Assembly (NCBI GenBank): GCA_019925095.2
Contig: CM034394.1
Span: 25,284,272-25,348,271, forward strand
Direction of reading: 5' to 3'
From: Dendrolimus kikuchii
Taxonomy: Eukaryota; Arthropoda; Insecta; Lepidoptera; Lasiocampidae
Length of the DNA: 64,000 bases
The notes below the pieces were generated by a model. It saw only the letters and a list, made by a program, of their open reading frames with translations. It had not been told where the DNA came from and did no database searches. Each line of letters opens with the position of its first letter. Within the stretch, counting starts at the first letter, position 1. This document shows, piece after piece, positions 56,420 to 64,000 of this stretch. A program made the translations under genes and the position numbers.

Positions 56420-56684
56420 ATCGAGGGGTCCAAGGTTATTTGTTTTAAGCGACATTTGCGAAATTGTGTTGATAGAGGAGTTTGAAGTTTCAATGACCCA
56501 CAAAAAGACTTCATTAGTCGTCCCCTACAATCTATACTAAAAACTAAAACATTTTCTGTTTTTTTTAGTTGGAAACCAGGTTCGTTATAATTCCTTAAGT
56601 TTGAGACATTAGGATCCAAGAAAACCATCAAGTCAATTCTGTCACAAAATGTCGCTTAAAACAAATAACCTTGGACCCCTCGAT
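56420..56684. mobile_element. MITE with perfect 38-bp terminal inverted repeats, 265 bp
   Basis: Left end atcgaggggtccaaggttat, continuing to gcgacattt. The right end at 56647-56684 is its exact inverse. TA-rich flanks on both sides fit a Tc1/mariner-type TA insertion, but the duplication itself is ambiguous. No transposase remains. Confidence 0.7.
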
Positions 56685-56759
56685 ATGATTGTATATATTT
56701 TAAACTATGCGCACTGAATACCGACCCATTATTAGAAATGTCAAATTATCTCCAGAAGG

Positions 56760-56875
56760 TTGTCTGGAGGAAATCGCTGTTAGCGATAAGACCGCCGATT
56801 GTACTAATTATATGATTGTTAACTCATGTGTATTACTTTCGTGTGTGCAATAAATAATATTCTATTCTATAGACA
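56760..56875 (+). mobile_element. LINE 3' tail (family E), copy 3
   Basis: ttgtctggaggaaatcgctg, ttagcgataagaccgccgat, ending gtgcaataaataatattcta. Confidence 0.6.
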
Positions 56876-57278
56876 ACATTTTATATCCAACACAAAAAAT
56901 ATCAACTCAATATACACATTTTTGGTGAAAAAATTCCCCAATTTGAAGACCCCGTAGATACAACTGATGTATCTACATGGAACATCCCCTTGATTAAATA
57001 CGGGGCGAGATGACCTTATACGATTTTACATCCCCTCTGAATGCTGATTCAAACTTGCGGTGAAACTCGCAAGAAACTGTCTCCGGATACATTCGTCACG
57101 ATCGGTAACCATAATACACGGTTGAGAGAAGAGGGTGTTATCCTTAAATAAATTTAAAATCAGAAATCAAATAAAATTGCAAATTTGCACCCTACGATGA
57201 TGTGCAGGGCCGCCACCTTAGCGCTTACTCCGCTTTTTAAAATTAACTAACTGCATTTTTTATTAAAGTATTTCCAGT
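56876..57278. other. no gene seen
   Basis: AT-rich, no supported feature. Confidence 0.5.
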
Positions 57279-57292
57279 TATGAATCTTCCGT

Positions 57293-57446
57293 CATGTCAG
57301 GAGCCTTAAGAACAGACGAGCGTGCATGACAAGAGTTATGAATGTCAAAGAAGCAAGTGACGTGTGTAAGAATAAGCCTGAATGGCGCTCTGTTGTTCGT
57401 GCCTACCCCGCAAGGGAACTGGCGTGAAGTTATGTACGTATGTATG
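57293..57446 (+). mobile_element. RTE-like LINE (family B) 3' fragment, copy 11
   Basis: Starts catgtcaggagccttaagaa. A 14-bp duplication tatgaatcttccgt lies at 57279-57292 and 57447-57460. The frame is open to RELA-stop. Confidence 0.9.
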
Positions 57447-57474
57447 TATGAATCTTCCGTGTTTTTTAAGGTAA

Positions 57475-57706
57475 TAGCCATCCAGTCTGGCATTTGCCCG
57501 ACTGGATGGCTACCACCCCTGGTCTAAAGTATGTCGCCATAACAACCTTGAATTGTGTTCCGGCATTAGTGACTAGGTTCCAGTCTCCATTAAGAGAGCA
57601 GCAACGCATTTGTAGCAACTTTGGTGTTGCAAATGTTTATAGGCGATGGTAACCGCTTTCCATCGAGTGGGCCGTCTGCCTGTCTGTTGATCTCCTGCAA
57701 TAAAAA
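57475..57706 (+). mobile_element. family A retroposon, copy 29, with a snap-back 5' end
   Basis: The first 13 bases tagccatccagtc are the exact reverse complement of gactggatggcta at 57500-57512, separated by tggcatttgccc. The normal sequence at this place would be ccaggtggtaggg. The rest is normal; the tail is ctcctgcaataaaaa. Confidence 0.85.
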
Positions 57707-57820
57707 TGTCAAAGAGGCAAGTGAGGTGTGTAAGAATAAGCCTAAATGGCACTATGTTGTTCGGGCCTACCCCGCAAGGGAACTGGCGTGAAGTTATGTA
57801 TGTATGTATGTATGTATGTA
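57707..57820 (+). mobile_element. RTE-like LINE (family B), 114-bp copy 12 in an A-tail
   Basis: Begins atgtcaaagaggcaagtgag immediately after the A-tail of family A copy 29. It ends ggcgtgaagtt plus six ATGT units. Confidence 0.85.
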
Positions 57821-57836
57821 AGCATATATCTTATGA

Positions 57837-58190
57837 TTTTTTTTTTACTTTTTTTTTGAGGCGGGGGAAATGCGTTTCCCACACTACCGGGTCCTTACTA
57901 GGGACTAGACCAAAGCGATGAGAGGTGACACCACGAAATGGCACCAGAGTCAAATCGCCGGCTTGTGTGGAGACTCGAAAACTCAATACTCCATTAAAAC
58001 CACCCTCCTCCCATGTGCCCCGCGCTTATGGCATGAAGAGCGTGAGACTTAGAACGTAGTTACGCCCACGCTGATCCTGGCGCATCAGTGCTTGAGAATG
58101 CCCCGGGAAAGGCAAACTCACTTCGTCAACAGGGGTGAAGGCTCCTCTGCTCCCTAGATGCTAGAGGGCCCCTGCAGCGGTATTAAAGAT
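57837..58190 (-). mobile_element. A-tailed GC-rich segment, probable LINE 3' region
   Basis: On the plus strand it starts with a T-run (57837-57857), then gaggcgggggaaatgcgttt, then GC-rich stop-filled sequence. Read on the minus strand this is a GC-rich 3' end with an A-tail, similar in style to the R1-like UTR at 34396. No coding match was found. Confidence 0.35.
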
Positions 58191-59153
58191 TGGTTTTTTA
58201 CTACATCTACTTTAAACAACCCAAAAGTCATATCGACGCTTAACAACAACCAAGACTTCCTAATTCAACAACAAATTGAAAAGAAAGCAATGTATTATTG
58301 CACCAAATCATAGTGTCGCTTATAATCAATCAATTTCTGTGAATGCGTGTGAAACGACAATCTAAGAGAAATTTCATTCGGGTAATCTACCGCTTTAGAA
58401 TTAGGTCGCCTAGCGGATTCAAGCGCTTTCTTACAGTTGATACGGCACTCGATGCTTATACAAATGTTGCAGCCCTATGTCACGTACGTCACGACTCACC
58501 CAAACGCAATGTTACATTGCAATTTTTAAAATGACAAATGTCGACCTCTTTTATAGCCGACGCAGCGTCTTATCCGCTGTTTGGCGAAAATTTTACGCTT
58601 ATGCAAATTAAATTTTATTATTATTTAAATTTATTAACGGTAGTTCTGAGATTTATGGTGCAATCAAAACTTTTATAAGGGTGATGCTCATGTGACTTCT
58701 TGGTTTCTTGGAATTTTTTGCAATTTTTTCTCTCTCTCCAAACGTTCACCTTAGTGAGGGTAGTTTACTCTTTTTCAAAAGTGCTGTCTTATCTGTTCTA
58801 CCAGTTTATACACTATCGGTCTTATTTATAAAAAGTTAGAGTAAGCATGTACGCAGCTTACTCTCTCTATGAATAATACTGTATTTGTTTAAGCTAATAC
58901 GATTACATACTATTGTTATATTCTACTTAGGGCCGATGTTTCGATCATCAGAGAAAAGTTCTCAGTGGAATAAATAATAATAACAACCTGACTAAATTAA
59001 AAATTGTAACAATTCAACTATTTTATATACACAACAGTGATTTTTAATTGTCCATGTTATATTTTATTCTATTTATATATATCTTATTTCTTGGTTGAAA
59101 ACTCGGCTCTTAGTTGTATTTGAATTTGTTTAAACTTGCCTATGACTTTAGGT
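58191..59153. other. no gene seen
   Basis: AT-rich, about 960 bases without a recognised repeat or exon. Confidence 0.5.
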
Positions 59154-59399
59154 AGCCAGGTGGTAGGGTATTTGCCCCACTGGATGGCTACCACCCCTGG
59201 TCTAGAGTATGCCGCCATAACAACTTTGAGTTGTGTTCCGGCATTAGTGACCAGGTTCCAGTCTCCCTTTAGAGACCAGCAGCGCATTTGTAGCACCTTT
59301 GGCGTTGCGAATGTCCATAGGCGATGGTAACCGTATGCCATCAAGTGAGCCGTCTGCCTCTCTGCTGAACTCCTGCAATATAAAAAATATAAAAAAATA
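59154..59399 (+). mobile_element. family A retroposon, short form, copy 30
   Basis: Starts agccaggtggtagggtattt. The tail ctcctgcaatataaaaaata hosts an RTE insertion. Confidence 0.85.
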
Positions 59400-59401
59400 A
59401 A

Positions 59402-59614
59402 GTCGTGGAAGGCCACGACACACCTTCCATGATCAAATTGATCGTGTACTAGCAGAAGGTGATGTCAGGAGCCTTAAGAACAGACGAGTGTGCATGACAA
59501 GAGTTATGAATGTCAAAGAGGCAAGTGAGGTGTGTAAGAATAAGCCTAAATGGCACTCTGTTGTTCGTGCCTACCCCGCAAGGGAACTGGCGTGAAGTTA
59601 TGTATGTATGTATG
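59402..59614 (+). mobile_element. RTE-like LINE (family B) copy 13 in an A-tail
   Basis: Flanked by a 12-bp duplication taaaaaaataaa (59390-59401 and 59615-59626) that is itself the A-tail of family A copy 30. Begins gtcgtggaaggccacgacac. The frame is open to RELA-stop. Confidence 0.9.
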
Positions 59615-59626
59615 TAAAAAAATAAA

Positions 59627-60778
59627 AAAGGGTGCTTTTATATTACTTTCAGTTTTCGTTTCAGCTATCTACCAGTGCAAGTCCCTTCAAAAAAGCCGTT
59701 TCAGAAATTAGCCCGAAAATCCAGACAGACAGACAAAATGTTTAAAAATTGATATTTAGATATAAGTAACGTAAGCTTTCATAAGCATTTAATAAAAAGC
59801 TTTAAACAGTAAGTAAAATAAAAGTATGATGGTGATGGTGAGGTGATGTAACAAAAAGGTGATGTCAGGAGCCTTAAGAACATATTTACAAGTAAAATAT
59901 TTAGTCCAGATCGCTGTCGGTGGGGAGCGTTCCCAAAATGCTGGCCGAATTCCCACATTGTATGGCAACGCTAATCCATTGCCCTAAACATAGGCATAAA
60001 AAGCTTTTATTTTGAAATTACAAACAGACGCCTAAATTTTATTGATCTGTATAGATTTCATATATTTTCAAAAAAGTTTAGTTTAAGAAAATAACTTTTT
60101 TAAAGAAAATGAATTCAGCTAAGCCAAATAATCTTAACCATTTGTGGATTTCAAATTTCTTCCGGTTCATAAAAGCTGGTTATAGTTTTTGCTGCTTTCT
60201 GCTTGTTCAGCTATTCTTACAGACTCCAACGATCGTATCTTTGAGAGCTTCTTTGATTAGAAACTGCTTTAGATATTATTATTTAGAAACCTTATTATAA
60301 AGACGTCCTAATTTTTTTATTGCTGAAGTTCTATAACCTTTGTTTTTTGTAAAGTTTTCCATTCCATAGCTGAAAACTTAGAGAGGATATAGGCTTCCAA
60401 AGACTTGTTTTTTTTTTGTATTTCATGGCTTGGTTTCTCCAGATACGTGATAATAGGGGTACGGCCACATGTTACAATATATCCTAATCTATACAGCGAA
60501 ATAGAATTGAAGTGTCTGTTTGTAATGTTAAAATAAAAGTGCGAAAAAAAACCAGATTAGCAGATTCCGAAAATATAATTTTTAGAATTTTTGCCTGGAT
60601 ATTCCGGCTAATCTCAGAAACGGCTGGACCGATTTTGACGGGACTTGCATTGGCAGATAGCTGATGTTATAAGGAGTAATTTAAGGCTACTTTATTTTAA
60701 GGTGCCACAAAAAAAAAACAGGCGATAAAATAAAGAAAGAAAGAGAAATATTTGTTCCTAATAGCGACACGCAACACC
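59627..60778. other. no gene; degenerate repeat pieces
   Basis: 59650-59740 and 60590-60690 contain inverted pieces of a common degenerate repeat (caagtcccttcaaaa and ggctggaccgattttgacgg). A tiny RTE fragment lies at 59856-59882. Confidence 0.45.
59856..59882 (+). repeat. 27-bp internal fragment of RTE family B
   Basis: aaggtgatgtcaggagcctt aagaaca equals an internal stretch of family B exactly. Neither the 3' end nor a tail is present. Confidence 0.6.
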
Positions 60779-60993
60779 AAATAGTAACATCACAAAGTAT
60801 AGATATAATGTAATGATGTCAGGAGCCTTAAGAACAGACGAGCGTGCATGACAAGGGTTATGAATGTCAAAGACGCAAGTGAGGTGTGTAAGAATAAGCC
60901 TGAATGGCGCTCTGTTCTTCGTGCCTACCCCGCAAGGGAACTGGCGTGAAGTTATGTATGTATGTATGTATGTACTTTGTGATGTTACTATTT
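60779..60993. repeat. 21-bp inverted repeats flanking an RTE copy
   Basis: aaatagtaacatcacaaagt plus a at 60779-60799 and its exact reverse complement at 60973-60993, on either side of RTE copy 14 and starting one base after its tail. Confidence 0.8.
60814..60972 (+). mobile_element. RTE-like LINE (family B) 3' fragment, copy 14
   Basis: Starts tgatgtcaggagccttaaga; frame open to RELA-stop; five ATGT units. Direct duplications are not seen; inverted repeats flank it instead. Confidence 0.85.
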
Positions 60994-61038
60994 TGTGATT
61001 GGCACTCAGCATTTTGCTGTGTCGAAACGTAATCCGTG

Positions 61039-61287
61039 CTATGGAAAAACCTCGGCTGGAAGCTCATTCCATATCTCCACGGTACGCAAGAGAAACGTTG
61101 TACAAAACCGTTGCGTACATGAGCGAAGTGCCTGAAGGAAGTGGGGGTGAAATCCCAACTGATGGCGAGCGGTACGATGGTAGAAAGAGGACGAAGATAT
61201 CATTCTAAAGAGTTCCTCGGAACACGCCCCGTTATACAGTCGGTAGAATACGCAGAGAGACGCTAAGTCTCTCCTAAGGCCAAGCAT
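61039..61287 (-). pseudogene. jockey/CR1-like LINE reverse transcriptase C-terminus
   Basis: The minus frame reads RRDLASLCVFYRLYNGACSE, ELFRMI, FYHRTARHQLGFHPHFLQ and RTVEIWNELPAEVFP. 'RR-x-x-ASLCVFYR-(I/L)-Y-x-G-x-CSEELF ... RT-x-x-x-WNELP-x-x-VFP' is a very common C-terminal signature of lepidopteran non-LTR elements. The frame breaks right after VFP, and the usual final 20 residues are missing. Confidence 0.75.
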
Positions 61288-62162
61288 AGAAGACTAATAA
61301 ATATTTAATATACTTGTCTTTATTTTTATAGTATATAAAAAAAAAATGTTCGTCACTGATCTCCTAAACGGTTGGATAGTTTACATTCACAACTGGACCC
61401 GAGGACACTGTAATCAGGTTCCAGAATTTTATTTTACAAGCTTTTATTTAACTTGCAATGGATGTACCTATGTATGTAAGTTCGGGTGGAATCTTGCAAG
61501 TTAAATTTGACTAACTTCCCGGTTTCCGATTGAGCTGAACTTTTGCACGCATATGTATATTGCGTGACAATGCAATAAGGTGGCCATAGGAACTCCTGTA
61601 CTAAACAAGATAGACCCGTCGTGTTTGGGCTCGATTTACTCGTCTTGGCTAGCACTCTGCTGCTACATGATATCCAGGATCTCAAAAGCTTGTATTTAAA
61701 AACCTTTTTAAAAAAGCTTAGTTTCATGGCAAGACAACGTGTACTAGATCTTACATATGTATATGCCTAGATAAAATCTATGCTTAAGATTAAATAGAAT
61801 AATGACGCTAGGTTTCCTGCTTCAATAGACTATATTCCCCGACGTCTATCAAATTTTAATCTACCTTACAATCAGACATTCTCAAGTCCTGCTGATTCGA
61901 ACAATATCAAGCTCACTCGCTTGAACCGTGTTTTTGCTGACGTTTCCCCGCAGAAGATTATTTTTAATAGAATCCCCGGAGACTTTTTATATTTCCTCCA
62001 GTTTTTTATTAGGGGTGGCGAGGACGTAAGCGTTTATTAGAGCAATTTTATTGCCGCTGCGTCGAGACGAGATAACACTGAAGGTGGTATTTCAATTGCT
62101 GAATTAAATTATGCAAATTATTAATCTGTCGTTCCTATATGTATATTATAATTGATTATATT
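61288..62162. other. unassigned, partly repetitive
   Basis: 61430-61690 (aagcttttatttaacttgca, gtaagttcgggtggaatct, cttgcaagttaaatttgac) reads like a dispersed insect repeat. No second copy is in this window. The rest is featureless. Confidence 0.4.
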
Positions 62163-62467
62163 TATCCGTGCAGGAACGGAGGAAGAATACAATTTCCTGC
62201 GGCCGGGCTGCTTGTCGTAAGAGGCGACCAAACAACCCACAGCCAGGTGCTATATATAGCTACCACCCCTGATCTAAAGTATGTCGCCATAACAACCTTG
62301 AGTTGTGTTCCGACATTAGTAACCAGGTTCCAGTCTCCCTTAAGAGAGCAGCAGCGCATTTGTAGCACCTTTGGTGTTGCAAATGTCTATAGGCGATGGT
62401 AACCGCTTTCCATCAGGTGGGCCGTCTGTCTGTCTGCTGAAATCCTGCAATAAAAAATTTAAAAAAA
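62163..62467 (+). mobile_element. family A retroposon, long form, copy 31
   Basis: Starts tatccgtgcaggaacgg. The hairpin arm and loop are replaced by gtgctatatatagctacc. The tail is atcctgcaataaaaaattta. Confidence 0.85.
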
Positions 62468-62710
62468 TAATTGAAGTGCAGTCCGTTAAATCAATTGACA
62501 TACCTTTTTATCATGTTACAAAACGTTGCAGCGTCATTGACTTTGTACGAGTGTACAAACTTATAACGTCATAGGTTTGTACATGTACCCATTAAGATGT
62601 TTTGAAAAAATATGCTAATATGTCATTTTAATGTATGTTCTTTAATATATCAATAACCTTAGAATTTGCTGTGTAACATAATATATTCCTATCTTAGTTA
62701 TATTTTGTTT

Positions 62711-62775
62711 TTTTTTATTGCCTGAAGCAGGCAAACAGGCAGACGGCCTACCTGATGGGAAGTGGTTACCGACAG
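62711..62775 (-). mobile_element. CR1/Zenon-type LINE 3' tail, short
   Basis: Plus strand T-run, ttgcctgaagcaggcaaaca, ggcagacggcctacctgatg. Same type as 22570-22692. Confidence 0.55.
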
Positions 62776-62956
62776 TACTATCTTTACGCTATTATAGGGT
62801 GTTAGTCTTACTAGATTACACTTATCTCATTACTATTTATTTTATTGCATGCTATATATTTATTTATACATTTTGGATACATCTTTTAATATTATTACTA
62901 ATATTGTTTTTTGCTTTTTATATGACTTACTTTGAGGTTAAACTATTCCTTAAGTT

Positions 62957-63060
62957 AGGTTGCCTGGAAGAGATTGCTTTAAGCGATAAGGCCGCCTATT
63001 GTTTCTACCATGACAATATTGTAATTGTGTATTTTTTGAAATTGTATATTTCGTGAGCTA
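62957..63060 (+). mobile_element. LINE 3' tail (family E), copy 4
   Basis: ttaggttgcctggaagagat, tgctttaagcgataaggccg, cctattgtttctaccatgac. The best-preserved member here. Confidence 0.65.
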
Positions 63061-64000
63061 TCTACTTTGACAATAATTAATAATACTACGTAAGAAATAA
63101 CCTTCTCGTAGCATAATATGTACACGTCCCTACTGGGCGATAATTTTTTATTAATTTATATTTTGCAGACAAACATACATACTAGTTATATTATTATATC
63201 CATAACCTAGGTTACGCTTGTGTTATGAGTAATAATAACGATGAACAACTCTTAAATTATTATTTTTTTCTCCTTTATCCTCAGGCGAACGAGATATGCC
63301 CGAGTTATTTCTGTTTTGTTTTTACTCTACATCGAAACAGTTATATATACTAGGACACAGTGTAGGTTATTTGTAGTAGTTTATTCTACCGTTACATTTA
63401 GATCTTGACTTAATTTTCTATTGATATTTTTGTTACTTATATAAGTGCTATATATTTATTTTTATTTATTTATCTAATTCTAGTTTTATGACGCTGAATT
63501 AACTTTTTTATTCCTATTTCTAGTAGTCGGTTCCTATTTCTACATTACGATATTTACTCTTAAATATTTAAGATTTTTTTCAAAATATCCTAATTTCAGT
63601 GCCACTAGCTATATCACAACAAACCACTGCTATTCTAAGGAGAAAATATGGCAAAAATATGCAACACTTAAAAAGCAAGTTATATTACATCCATCTAAAC
63701 AGATCTTTTAGTAGCTGCTTCAGTGTAATAAATTTCGATGCAAATCTCGTAATAATTTTCATACAGCCCCCTTTACATCAGATTACATACAAATAACATT
63801 AATCAAACGATTTAGATAACACCTTGTATTGAAAATAATTCAATTCTGCGATAGAACAAGACCAAGCTACCATTACAGGGGTCCATGTAATGTGGTCGTG
63901 ATCATATCTCCTTGCCACCGTCGGCTACTGACGAGAACGCCTACTGGTACACGAAGGACATAGACAGCTATAGCGTAGAGTTATCTCACTAAAATAATAC
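63061..64000. other. no gene seen
   Basis: AT-rich, no supported feature up to the window end. Confidence 0.5.

Noticed and set aside
60109..60300. 63-codon ATG-started frame MNSAKPNNLNHLWISNFFRF.
   Set aside because: AT-rich and hydrophobic by composition, no neighbour or domain, and its length is within chance.
1..64000. Recurrent 70-codon (+) and 89-codon (-) open frames in family A copies (QERRKNTISCGRAACRKRR and ESGYHRLWTFATPK).
   Set aside because: The plus frame has no ATG start, both strands are open because of base composition, several copies carry indels that break the frame, and no domain is recognisable. They are repeat shadows.
1..64000. CRISPR array or bacterial operon.
   Set aside because: Repeats are dispersed and hundreds of bases long, not short and regularly spaced. 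There are no Shine-Dalgarno sites, no long intact genes, and splice sites are present.

Overview
The window looks like intron-rich nuclear DNA of an insect, most probably a moth or butterfly (Lepidoptera). The sequence is AT-rich, and the only convincing host coding segment is one short GC-rich exon with consensus splice sites. The rest is a dense, nested layer of transposable elements, several of which (the Helitrons with TC...CTAG ends, the CR1/Zenon-type LINE tails, the RTE-like LINE and the tRNA-headed SINEs) are of kinds I associate with lepidopteran genomes. No prokaryotic genes, operons, CRISPR arrays or tRNA genes are present. The species call is inference from repeat style, not from a gene.

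Host gene: 3990-4190 (+) is a 201-nt internal exon (acceptor tttcag, donor gtgagt, phase 1 on both sides) encoding a Ser/Thr/Pro-rich disordered segment. The gene is not identified. Most of the window may be intron of that gene or intergenic sequence.

Repeats dominate. Family A is a retroposon of about 230-315 bp ending in AATAAA plus an A-tail, with about 30 copies (roughly 8 kb). A long form begins tatccgtgcaggaacgg; a short form repeatedly begins at one base, gccaggtggtaggg, which is the foot of a strong predicted hairpin. Family B is an RTE-like LINE represented by about 16 strongly 5'-truncated copies. They carry the C-terminal end of a reverse transcriptase, a stop codon only a few bases before the 3' end, and an (ATGT)n tail; 9 have visible target-site duplications (TSDs) of 8-28 bp. 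Other families: tRNA-headed SINEs (C: three copies; S: two copies with 11- and 13-bp TSDs), several Helitron families, degenerate RTE, R1-like, jockey/CR1-like LINE ends, a mariner pseudogene, a Tc1-type deletion derivative that keeps its helix-turn-helix, a Harbinger-type MITE that keeps the transposase N-terminus, a pogo-type MITE, several fold-back MITEs, a possible Penelope-like inverted-repeat element (family D) and an unidentified element H present as an inverted pair.

Layout: 0-4 kb SINE C, RTE B, family A, mariner, pogo MITE, exon; 4-11 kb mostly unannotated with A copies and fold-backs; 11-20 kb A copies, a SINE split by an RTE; 21-24.6 kb a four-layer nest (D element containing a Helitron and a LINE tail, closed by an RTE); 24.6-34 kb A/B copies, the Tc1 derivative and the S SINE; 34-38 kb R1-like LINE end and the inverted H pair; 38-43 kb a family A copy with a 55-bp duplication, a 35-bp minisatellite, a fold-back hairpin and the D element; 43-50 kb LINE ends, Harbinger MITE, A/B copies; 50-64 kb many A/B copies, some RTEs sitting in A-tails of family A. 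The elements interact mainly as insertion targets for one another, which gives a relative-age order: A, D, SINE C and H are hosts; B, some A and Helitron copies are later arrivals.
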